From assembly GCA_900088475.1 (NCBI GenBank), contig FLMG01003238.1, positions 1 to 15,728 on the forward strand: a stretch of DNA of 15,728 nt. The letters run 5' to 3'. Positions 8,585-15,728 of this stretch are shown piece by piece. The notes below the pieces were generated by a model. That model did not search any database, was not told the origin of the DNA, and saw only the letters and a program-made list of their open reading frames with translations. The stretch comes from Hyphochytrium catenoides (lineage: Eukaryota > Sar > Hyphochytriomycetes > Hyphochytriales > Hyphochytriaceae). The translations under genes and the position numbers were made by a program. Positions within the stretch are counted from its first letter, which is position 1. Each line of letters opens with the position of its first letter.

Positions 8585-8711
8585 AAATAGAGTCTAGGGC
8601 ACCCAAAGAAGGAGGGACAAAGGCCTGACGGACACTCTCCTCGCATGTCCAAAGGCTGTGCACGAAGGCTCGGCTGTTGGGAGCCCTCTCTCGCCAGCTG
8701 ACGATCTGATT
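8585..8711 (-). CDS. Possible exon with an RRM-like start
   Basis: On the minus strand a long pyrimidine tract and acceptor (GCACTGTGAAG) precede 42 codons that stay open to a donor-like GTACAAG at 8584, ending in phase 1. Residues 14-20 (RAFVHSL) resemble an RNP2 strand. TCEESVRQAF then fits helix alpha-1 and LGALDSI fits beta-2 of an RNA-recognition motif. This is a weak motif reading: the RNP1 segment is not found, and a possible next exon at 8288-8220 (SHEARESLGRDIKNQ...) matches in phase only. The gene might also include the Ser/Pro-rich frame near 8920-9060 upstream on the same strand. Confidence 0.3.
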
Positions 8712-8875
8712 CTTCACAGTGCATGGGAGGAGAAAGAGAAAGAAATAAGAGAGAGAGAGAGAGAGAGAGTGTGATCAATGAGAGAAAGAGAGAGGAGGAG
8801 AAGAGAGAGAGTGAGAAGAGAGAGTAAACGAAGAGAGATGAGATACCTCACTAGGAAAAAACAGGTGAAAGAGGT

Positions 8876-8878
<3 letters not shown>

Positions 8879-8919
<41 letters not shown>
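8879..8919. repeat. (GA)n microsatellite
   Basis: About 20 GA units. It is part of a GA-rich block that resumes at 9130-9270. Confidence 0.9.
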
Positions 8920-8921
<2 letters not shown>

Positions 8922-9060
8922 AAAGGAGGGTGTGAAGGTCCAGGGGAAGGAGGTTGGAGGGGTGGGGGCGTTGGCGAGGAGCAAAGAAGCGGAACGTTTG
9001 TACCAGGAAACAGAGAAGACGAAGAATTCAAAGAAACAGCAGGAGAGAGTGCTAAACTAG
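8920..9060 (-). other. Ser/Pro-rich open stretch of doubtful coding status
   Basis: The minus strand is open here with a biased but non-repetitive reading (ALSPAVSLNSSSSLFPGTNV, then a Pro-rich run). It lies between two GA tracts. It could be a low-complexity exon of the same gene as the 8585-8711 island, or simply open because the strand is pyrimidine-rich and so poor in stop codons. I cannot decide between these. Confidence 0.2.
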
Positions 9061-9129
9061 ATATTTGGATAAGGGAGAGAGAAGCTAACAGGATGAGACA
9101 GAGTGACAGAGGGAAGAAAAGAGAGAAGT

Positions 9130-9285
9130 AAAAGAGAAAGAGAGAGAGAGAGATACTCACGAGGAAGAGAGAGAGAACAAGAGAGAGAGAGATGAGAGAG
9201 AGAACAAGAGAGAGAGAGAGATGAGAGAGAGACACAGAGAGAGTGAGAGAGAGAGAGAGAGAGAGAGAAGGGGAGAGGGAACAGA
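9130..9285. repeat. GA-rich block with ATGAGAGAGAGAACAAG repeats
   Basis: Purine block in which a short unit containing GAGAGAACAAGAGAGAGA recurs about three times between 9165 and 9230, before a plain GA run at 9243-9268. It ends at the start of a repeat-free island. Confidence 0.7.
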
Positions 9286-9289
9286 GAAC

Positions 9290-9790
9290 AAGCACCTAAT
9301 GATGGGATATCGACTCGGTTAAGACCTGCTTTTGCTCTATCGTCCCACCTAATTGTATGCGTAGTCACGTCAAATGGGCTCTTTCATGGGTTATTCGCCT
9401 TTAAAAGGGTTAGAGGTTAGCTCTAATGGTTTGAACAATCTCAGTCCGCCCATGCAAGAAATAAGCATAAAGGCGACTATGCTTTCCATCACCACATTCA
9501 ATTGACTCAATACTTCAACTCCTTCAATAAATGAATCTTTCCATAGGGCCTTCCACTGTAATAATTATAGGATTTAATTGAAAGGTTTCATGGTCCCTGA
9601 ACTAAATCCACCGTTTCTGCACAGTTGCAGGTTGCAGCGATGAAGCCAAATGCTATTCTAAATTCAGGGGTTCACGTCTTATCATATTCGGAATATCTGC
9701 AGGTGTGAAAACGGTTCCCCCCACGTGTACAGCAGGGGGGACCGCTCACCCAACATGGCGGCCTTCACGATTCAAGGCCCTTCTTCATGG
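9290..9790. other. Repeat-free, AT-richer island without a recognised gene
   Basis: About 500 bases with none of the GA/CT tracts that surround it. No long open frame exists on either strand. It contains short palindromes (TTAGAGGTTAGCTCTAA near 9409), a C6/G6 hairpin at 9712-9744, and CACGTG at 9722-9727. The contrast with its neighbours suggests a conserved regulatory region, a non-coding RNA gene or an old insertion; none of these is shown. Confidence 0.4.
9712..9744. promoter_or_regulatory. C6/G6 hairpin with a CACGTG G-box
   Basis: CGGTTCCCCCC at 9712-9722 pairs with GGGGGGACCG at 9735-9744, with one bulged T and a 12-base loop. The canonical E-box/G-box palindrome CACGTG lies at 9722-9727, overlapping the last C of the stem and the loop. 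The structure is seen directly; a function is inferred. Confidence 0.35.
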
Positions 9791-10171
9791 AGGTGGGTGG
9801 GCCCACATCCGGAGGACCGCGGTGGGTGGGGAAGAGAGTGCAAAGAAAGGAAAGAAAGAGGGAAAATGAAGAAAAAGAAAGAAGAGAGCCGATGATAATA
9901 TTGGGAAGTAAAGGAAGAAGAGTAGGACGAGGGAGATAGACAAAGAGAAAGAGGCAAAGCGGGGAAGGGAAAGATCAATAGACGAAGGGAGGCGAAGAGA
10001 GGGAGCTTGAAAGGAAGGAGAGAGAGAGAGAGAGAGGGAGAGAGAGAGAGGAGAGAGAAGGAGAGCGAGAAAGAAACTGTGTTGGTCACGTTTCCCTCCC
10101 AGCAGGTACAAGTAGTAGTTATATCTCACTCCTCTTTCCTCTCTTCCTACTGCTGCTGCTGCACGCTGATG

Positions 10172-10186
10172 TAACCCTAACCCTAA
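10172..10186. repeat. Short telomere-like motif
   Basis: TAACCCTAACCCTAA, two CCCTAA units and a partial one, with CCCC downstream. It matches the TTAGGG-type telomere repeat common in protists, but it is far too short to be a telomere here. Confidence 0.6.
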
Positions 10187-10261
10187 GCCCCACCTCTGCT
10201 CATGAGAGGAAGGTAACCCAAGAACAACAAACAGCAAAAAGGAGGATAAGCACAACTCAGC

Positions 10262-10277
10262 AGCCCGCGCGCGGGCT
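10262..10277. repeat. 16-bp GC palindrome
   Basis: AGCCCGCGCGCGGGCT is a perfect palindrome with a CG-alternating core. Such sequences can form cruciform or left-handed DNA. No associated gene is identified. Confidence 0.7.
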
Positions 10278-10532
10278 CATTCCACTGCCTCCTCATCACA
10301 TCATGCAGCAGCCAGCAGCAAAGGAACAAGCAGGAGGAGAAAGACATCGTGGAAAGAAGACTTCCTGGCGCGATGAGAAGAAGAAAGAAGACAGGGGGAG
10401 AGAAGAGAAGACGAAAACGACGGACAAAGAAAAGATCTGTTCATTATTATATAGCAACCTCCTTACTACCTTGGTCGTTCAGGCTCCTTCGAACTGCTTT
10501 GTTATCCTCCTCCTCCTCCTCACACAGAGCTG

Positions 10533-10865
10533 ATGCGTGTCCTCTTCTTCTATGTACTTTTGATCATCTGCAGTAAGTGGATGCTGCTCTTTTTTTTTTA
10601 TCAGAGCTCGCGAGATAGAGATGGCTCTCATGATGATGGCGATAATGATGCCGCGCCTTCTTCGCTCCAAAGAGAAGCTTTGCGCTGCTCTTCCGTCCCT
10701 TTATTATCCTTGCATCTGTCCGCCACCTCACGGTCTTCTCTTCTCTCGTCCTGTCGACTTTTCCTCTGTTTCCTCCATCATATTATCCCGCTGATGAGCA
10801 ACACGAGGGCCTGCTTCTTTGTTCCTACTATCTTCTCTTCTCTCTTATCACGTCTTCTGATCTGA
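10533..10865 (+). CDS. Hypothetical ORF with a hydrophobic N-terminus
   Basis: 110 codons from ATG to TGA. The start MRVLFFYVLLIICS looks like a signal peptide or membrane anchor. An acidic patch (DGSHDDGDNDAA) and a Ser/Leu-rich remainder follow. A GTAAGT...TTTTTTTTTATCAG stretch near 10573 resembles donor and acceptor but would be only 31 bases long, too short for a usual intron. No family is recognised. This may be a chance ORF; the opposite strand is open over 10479-10670. Confidence 0.15.
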   Translation: MRVLFFYVLLIICSKWMLLFFFYQSSRDRDGSHDDGDNDAAPSSLQREALRCSSVPLLSLHLSATSRSSLLSSCRLFLCFLHHIIPLMSNTRACFFVPTIFSSLLSRLLI

Positions 10866-11800
10866 AGCATGGGGAGAGAGTGGGAGAGGAGAGATCTCAT
10901 CGATCTAGACCCCGAGAGAGACTGCTGCCCGCTACGGGTGGTAGTAGAGGCGTTAGGGAAAGAAGAAGAGAAGAAGAAGAAGCGTATGCCTCACGACAGC
11001 GGTAATAATGACTGGGAGTGAGCTTGCCAAAGCTCTGGATGCTGGGAAAAGGCGCAAATGCCATCTCCCTCAAGACTAAAGGGCCTCCGCAATAGCGGCG
11101 CCTTCTTGTTACCAAGAAGAGAAGAGGGAGAATGGCTGCCCAACGTTATTTATGGCTCACTGGCCTCAGCTTGACCGATGAGGTTGTCAGGCAGCAGTAG
11201 TGCCACTGTCACCTCCTCTAGCATCGTGGTGTCATATCCCCGTCTCTTCCCTTTCATCGGTTGAAAGCTCATCAGCTTCTTCCCTTCAGACTGACGATCT
11301 GTTCAATGAGAAGCCGAGCGGGTCATGAAGGAGAGTGAAAGGTGCAACCTTTGTCTGCATCTTGGCTGGCCAGGCGACAGAGGAAGACTTAAGACGGAGC
11401 GCGCGCAATAGCACTTTCTAAGTAAGAGAGAAGTTTATCGAATTGACTATGGAAGGTAAGGAGAGCGTGTCTCTCCCAAGAGAGAAAGCCTAACTGATAT
11501 TGCAATGACAGAAGAAACAGGATCATGCAAGAGAGATTGTATATAAGCAGCAGCCGAGGAGCATGCGGAGATTAGGAAGAGAGCAAAAAGAGAGAAGAAA
11601 GACAGGAGAATCCTTCCTGAGAGCCACCTGTTGACCCTTCCAGTCAAGACTACTCGTGACTCTCAGAAGAGAGAAGAGCTGCATCTCCTACACTGACCGA
11701 TCCTCATCCTGCGCTCAGCGTCGCCAGTGGGGATGTGTCTGCTTGGATCTTCTGAAAGATATGTGAGACAGCGATGGGACTAAGGTCATACAAGGGCGCC
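10866..11800. other. Unique region, no recognised gene
   Basis: Mostly unique sequence. On the minus strand, ATG at 11064 opens MAFAPFPSIQSFGKLTPSHY in a good start context within an ORF that ends at 10897; it is short and unrecognised. A TATATAAG box lies at 11540-11547 on the + strand and could serve a transcript running right. No other element is supported. Confidence 0.3.
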
Positions 11801-11805
11801 GCATG

Positions 11806-12084
11806 ATGAGGACAAGCTCTGTAAGGATAAACGAGGGACGAAAGGAGGAATGCACCACTGGCAAGGCAGCTCTTATTTATAAAGAAATGTGGGGCAGCGG
11901 TTGGTCTCTCTCTTCGAAAGTGGACCATCAATGCTCTCCTTCCGCGGGCAGGCAGGCAGGGAGAGGATTGACAATTAAGGACGAGTCTAGGAAAAGGGGA
12001 AGGGACGACTATCGACTGCGCTCAGAATTTGAAGATCTCTCTCCCTACGTAAAGAGAATAAGCTGCCTGACAAAGGTGGATTGA
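11806..12084 (+). CDS. Hypothetical ORF, about 92 residues
   Basis: An ATG-to-TGA frame of ordinary composition with no Ser/Leu or Arg/Glu repeat, which is unusual in this window. It begins MRTSSVRINEGRKEECTTGK and is mildly basic, with a charged C-terminal half. It lies about 260 bases downstream of a TATATAAG box at 11540. No domain is recognised. The minus strand is also open over 11704-11931, so this remains a weak call. Confidence 0.2.
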   Translation: MRTSSVRINEGRKEECTTGKAALIYKEMWGSGWSLSSKVDHQCSPSAGRQAGRGLTIKDESRKRGRDDYRLRSEFEDLSPYVKRISCLTKVD

Positions 12085-12340
12085 GGAGAGAACTGAGAGA
12101 GAGAGATAGAGAGAGAGAACTTAGCGAGGTTATGCTTGGAGCGGTAAGAAGAAAGAGAGAGAGACGGGAAGAATAAAGACATCCTCCCTCTTCTTCAAGC
12201 CGCCTCTCGTTGACATCAAGGAAGCTCTCCCATGTCCTACACTTGGCTAACGCGGAGAAAGGCTGTCCGAGACACCTGCTGCAAGTGATCCCTTCCTTTC
12301 TGGCTCTTTTTTCTCTTTCTATTATTTTCCCAATTTCCAC
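11987..12340 (-). CDS. Hypothetical ORF with a Cys-x2-Cys motif
   Basis: Open for 117 codons on the minus strand; the first codon used here is GTG, so the true start or an upstream exon is unknown. The first ~55 residues look like real protein: a basic helix (EIGKIIEREKRARKEG), then ITCSRCLGQPFSALAKC with three cysteines, then ESFLDVNERRLEEEGG. After that the frame runs into CT-encoded Ser/Leu repeat, where an intron is likely. It lies downstream of the LtrA stop and on the same strand. No family is recognised; a zinc-binding fragment is one possibility. Confidence 0.25.
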   Translation of the reverse strand: MEIGKIIEREKRARKEGITCSRCLGQPFSALAKCRTWESFLDVNERRLEEEGGCLYSSRLSLFLLTAPSITSLSSLSLSLSLSSLLNPPLSGSLFSLRRERDLQILSAVDSRPFPFS

Positions 12341-12514
12341 CTGCTGCGGGCGCTATTCTCTTCTTCCCTTGGCTCTTCCCTAGAGCTCTGAGGGCGAAAG
12401 AAGGAAACCGCTTTGGTCCAGGAGCTTCTGTCCTTCTTTCTGACCAGTACTTCGTCTCACTCCTTTGTCCTTCTTACTTCAAACTCAGGCATTTCTTCTC
12501 TCGTCGATCTCTCT

Positions 12515-12519
<5 letters not shown>

Positions 12520-12557
<38 letters not shown>
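12520..12557. repeat. (CT)n microsatellite
   Basis: About 18 CT units on the + strand, between the 3' end of the LtrA gene and the ORF at 11987-12340. Confidence 0.9.
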
Positions 12558-12560
<3 letters not shown>

Positions 12561-12684
12561 TCATACCTTCCCCCTCTTTGTTCACCGAGGGACTCTCTCA
12601 CTCTCTCTCCTCTTCCCTCGCTCCTTCACTTCTTCCTACCCAGTCCCATGTTCCACCTAGCTTGCCCAGTTCCCGGTCATTGGT

Positions 12685-15361
12685 CTATTCATCGTCACCT
12701 ATTCGCACGATATTTTCCGTGGATTTCTTGAGCAGGTACAGCTCTTCTTCCTCCAGCGCGTCCGCGACGCCGAGGTGCAGATAGTGGGTCACACAGGACT
12801 CGAAGAGAATGTAAACGAAAAGAAGAGAGAGAATGAAGAGAATTGTCTCCCAGTTATTCATCGGGAGAAGAAGGCCCAGGAGAAGAGAGAGAGAAGAGAG
12901 ACCATCCAAGACCCACCAGGCCATCTTCAGCCAATAATGCGGATCCTCTCTCGAGGCAGGTTCGTAGCCCCAGTAATGCGTCCCACGGATGAGACAGATG
13001 ATCATCTTCGCGAGAGAGACGCTGCAACAGAGCAGCGCCTTCTCCACTGGATCATACTGGCCGTCCGCAGCCGGGTCAGGATGGACCGGGATGGAGTCGA
13101 GGCTGCGCTTGACTCCCACGCTGATGAGGAGGATGGAGGCGGCCAGGATCCAGTGGAGATAGAGATAGGAGACGCCTCGGAAGGAGCTGCGTCGGAGGGC
13201 GTGCCTGAGAGAGAGAGAGACAGAGAGAGGGAGAGAGAGAATGGGGGAGAGAGAGAAGGAGGACGAGAGAGGGACAATTCGGGGAAGGGAAAGATGATGG
13301 AGAGGGAGAGAAAGAGAGAGACAAAAAAAAAGAGAGAGAAGAGAGATCAGAGAAACAGAAGGGGTTAGGAAAGAGGCAGACAGACAGACAGAAACTAGAG
13401 AGAAAAGCGTGAGAGAGAGGGTGGGAGAGGGAAAGAAGGGAAGAAGGAAAGGTAGAGATAGGAAGCGAATGGTGGGTCCGTGGTCTAAGTCAATGTGTGA
13501 CGAGAAGAAGAGAGAAAGACTTTAATATGATTAACGCAGAGAGGGAGCATGGAGAAGAAATGGAGAGAGAGAGAGGAGGGGGGAAGAGAGAGAGAGAGCA
13601 GTCTGAGTGCTCAGCGGGCTCAGAGGTGGGGAGCACGTACTGGTCTTTTGGCGGGGAGCCGAGATAGTACTGGAGACAGATCAGGTAAAGGATGGCGCTG
13701 GTCGGGGAGAGAACGTTCACGAGCAGAAGATAGAAGTGTAAGGGAGAGAGAATAATTAGCTGTCTTTCCTTGGTCAGAAAGAGCATCAAAGGTGAGGAGT
13801 GACGTACACCAGAGAAGCAAGAAGAGAGAGAAGAGAAGAGAGAGAGAAGCTAAAAGGGAGAAAAATGCAACTCTACTACTAAAAAGAGAGAGAGAGACAA
13901 AGAGACTGGGACAGGGAGAACGAGAGGCAGAGACAGATGAAGAGAGGACGGAGAGCCAGGAAAAAGGAAGAGGAGAAGAGGTAGAAATAGAGATCGAGGA
14001 AGAGAAAAGTGACCTTGTTCTCCTTTCGACGATACAATCAGACCAAAAAGAGAGAGAAACATAAGAGCGGGAAAGAGAGAAAGGAGAAATAGAGAGAGAA
14101 ACAGACAGAGAGAGGAACAGATAAAAGAAAGACAGAAAGAGAAAAAGACAAAGAGAGGGAGAAAAAAACAAAGAGAGAGAGAGAGAGAGGGAGAGAAAGA
14201 GCTCCTCCGTCCGACGACTTACAAGCTTCCAAACAAGACTTTGGGATAGTTCCGCTGAAAGTGAAACTTCCTGGTAGTGAGGGCGACGAAGCTCTCTCCT
14301 AGCGTTAACATGATAAAGCAGCCGTGTCTCTCTTCCGTGTGATCGATGTGAACAGGGATACGAGCCGCTTTCTCCGCGCAGAGAGCAAAGAGAGGAATCA
14401 CCAGCGCGTCTACCACAGTCACGGCGATGAGAAGAGAAAGTTGAGAGAAAGGAGAGAGAGAGAAATACGCGCAGAGAGAGAGAAGAGAGACAATGGCTGC
14501 ATGCAGAGCCATGAGAGAGGATTGGAATCGAGCGCGCTGGACGTAGAAAGAGACGATGAGATACTTGGTGAGCAGTCCCAGGCGGGCGACGAAGAGAGAG
14601 AGAGAGAAATACTGCAGCATGTCGAGACCGTCTTTCGTGAAAAGAACCATGCCTAACACGCCTATCGGTGATGGAGAGAGAGTGTGAGAGAAAGGGAAAG
14701 CAGAGTGAGAGACCGAGAGAGAAACAGAGACCGAAGGAGCCAAACAGAGAGAGGGGGAGGTAGAAAGAGAGGAGCGCGAGAGAACGACTTTAACAAATGA
14801 GCTGAGAAAGAGAACGGGTGGGCTGGAGAGAGAGAGAGAGAGAGAAGGGAAAGAAAGACTGGATTTTGAAGAGAGCGAAGGGAGAGGGAGAGAGGAGAGA
14901 GAATAGGCCATCATCCGGGACTTCCAGCCCAGAAACATGATCGGGGGAGAAGAAAAACGAAAGAAGAGAGCGAGGAGGAGATACGAGAGAGCGGCACATA
15001 GCGACATCACAAGTGTGGAACAGAAAGTTGGTTGCAAAGAGAGAGAGAGGGATAAGAGGAAAGAGAGAAAAAGATGGCCTAATTGCGGGAGAGAGAAGAC
15101 AGAGAGCAAAGTGAGAGAGGAAAGAGAAAAGAGAGCCTGACCTGCCATGTGAAGGAAGAGAAGTGCTTGGAACTGCAGCGTGTCATCAACGCCAAAGCGT
15201 GTTCCATAGTCGAGGACCCTCATCCACATCCACCAGAAGAGAGAGAAGAGAAGAAAGAAGACGCCGAGCCCCTCCCAGCAGAGATGTTTCGAGAAGAGAT
15301 CCGTCAGCTGCGAGGCACCCGCGACATAGAGAAGATCATAGTAGAGCTCGATCCAAGACGC
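12685..15361 (-). CDS. LtrA-family multi-pass membrane protein (four exons, N-terminus unresolved)
   Basis: The exons are 15361..15142, 14661..14223, 13697..13641 and 13204..12685 (stop TAG). They give 411 residues, and every donor/acceptor pair agrees in phase (1, 2, 2). Residue 1 here is the first codon after the CTACTAG acceptor. Family marks seen in order: SWIELYYDLLYVAGASQL (2-19, the ELFFDLVFV-type motif); WMRVLDYGTRFGVDD; LHMAG/VLGM across the first junction; IDHTEERHGCFIMLTLGES (179-197, matching the H..ER.G...I..LGE signature); a helix AILYLICLQYYLG; HAL at 240-242; then helices including SYLYLHWILAASILL and two near the C-terminus. The tail is acidic (ALEEEELYLL). LtrA proteins are integral membrane proteins whose biochemical role is poorly known; the name comes from a Listeria cold-growth mutant. 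The N-terminal exon should lie in 15362-15728 or beyond. Confidence 0.85.
13205..13640 (-). other. LtrA intron 3
   Basis: 436 bases, donor GTACGT and acceptor TCTCTCTCTCTCTCAG. It joins GSPPKD-Q to the conserved HAL motif. The sense strand is CT-rich throughout. Confidence 0.75.
13698..14222 (-). other. LtrA intron 2
   Basis: 525 bases, donor GTAAGT and acceptor CTCCCCGACCAG. CTAAT about 60 bases before the acceptor is a candidate branch site, with pyrimidine-rich sequence between. An alternative acceptor, GGAAAG ending at 13764, also keeps phase and would add 22 residues before AILYLICLQYY. I prefer the shorter exon because it fits the family spacing. Confidence 0.6.
14662..15141 (-). other. 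LtrA intron 1, frame-neutral
   Basis: 480 bases, donor GTCAGG and acceptor CACCGATAG. The length is a multiple of three and the coding frame runs through it without a stop, so retention would insert 160 mostly Ser/Leu/Phe residues. Splicing joins LHMA-G-VLGM, which fits the family better. Confidence 0.75.
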
Positions 15362-15728
15362 CTAGTAGAAGAGAGAGAAGAGACAAGAAGAGAGAGAACA
15401 GACAAGAAGAGAGAGAAGAGAAAAGAAGAGAGAGAGATTGGCACAGAGAGAGAGACAGAGAGAGAAGAATGAGAAAGAGAAAGAGAGCGACAGAGAGACA
15501 GAGAGACATTTCATAAAGATGCAATCAGCTCCCACGCCGACTTGGTGTCTCCTCTCTCTCTCTTGATTTCAAGCTCCTTCTTTTCTCTCTTTCTCGTTAC
15601 ATTTCTCCATTGTTGTTCCCAACTGTTCTTTCCCCTGGTCTGAAACCTATCTCTTACTGTCAATACCCCCAGTTCCTTCTCTGACTAGCCAGATGCAAGA
15701 CTCTCTCTCTCTCTCTCTCTCTCTCTCT
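15362..15728. other. Repeat-rich region upstream of the LtrA exons
   Basis: 15362-15500 is GA-rich and, on the minus strand, forms the pyrimidine tract before the CTACTAG acceptor. 15505-15700 is unique sequence that could carry the 5' UTR and first exon. On the minus strand, ATGGAGAAAT followed by donor-like GTAACG near 15600 is a candidate, but its phase does not match the next exon. (CT)n fills 15701-15728 to the window edge. Confidence 0.4.

Noticed and set aside
10573-10603. 31-base intron GTAAGT...TTATCAG
   Set aside because: It has good splice-like ends but is far shorter than the 436-577-base introns in the two sure genes, and the surrounding ORF has no support.
13698-13763. Longer LtrA exon 3 starting at 13763
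   Set aside because: It keeps phase but adds 22 residues (QLIILSPLHFYLLLVNVLSP...) that overfill the space between the LGES motif and the next helix. The acceptor at 13698 is the first AG after a CTAAT branch-like site and a pyrimidine-rich tract.
14219-15229. LtrA as a 336-residue single-exon ORF
   Set aside because: The start lies after the conserved SWIELYYD motif, the middle 160 codons are CT-rich intron, and the end stops inside a donor site. The four-exon model restores all family motifs.
1-15728. CRISPR array
   Set aside because: The repeats are simple dinucleotides without spacer organisation, and the window is eukaryotic.
1-15728. tRNA or rRNA genes
   Set aside because: Scanning the unique islands by eye found no T-loop GGTTCGAATCC-type box with a matching acceptor stem, and no rRNA-like conserved segments. 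A dedicated scan could still find one.

Overview
The window is eukaryotic nuclear DNA from a protist. Several facts point that way: recognisable proteins are split by GT-AG introns, there is no operon layout, and long (GA)n/(CT)n tracts fill introns and spacers. One gene pairs a basic helix-loop-helix (bHLH) domain with a single PAS domain, an arrangement known from diatoms and other stramenopiles. Another encodes an LtrA-family membrane protein. The mix suggests a stramenopile, but this is inference and the species cannot be read from the sequence.

Two genes can be reconstructed with confidence, both on the minus strand. The first (5203 down to 2755) has two exons joined in phase and encodes a 623-residue bHLH-PAS transcription factor. 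The second (15361 down to 12685) has four exons whose phases all agree. It encodes 411 residues of a multi-pass LtrA ('low temperature requirement A') protein, and only the short N-terminus is unresolved.

Layout from left to right: 1-660 holds GA repeats, a short site-rich unique island and a possible first exon of a minus-strand gene. 660-2030 is unique sequence with no recognised gene and a ~290-base foldback. 2030-2755 is CT-rich spacer. 2755-5203 is the bHLH-PAS gene. 5204-9290 is a mosaic of GA/CT tracts with short exon-like islands, including a possible + strand gene starting at 7395 and a possible RRM-type exon at 8585-8711. 9290-9790 is a repeat-free, AT-richer island. 9790-12090 is mostly unique sequence with small hypothetical ORFs and a short telomere-like motif. 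12090-12684 holds an unrecognised cysteine-containing ORF and a CT tract. 12685-15361 is the LtrA gene. 15362-15728 is repeat-rich and may hold the start of LtrA.

The two sure genes share no obvious pathway: one is a nuclear regulator, the other a membrane protein. They do share gene structure. In both, the sense strand of the introns is CT-rich, so the microsatellites lie where the pyrimidine tracts needed for splicing are expected. Many stretches between GA tracts read plausibly on both strands, so exon calls outside the two main genes are tentative.
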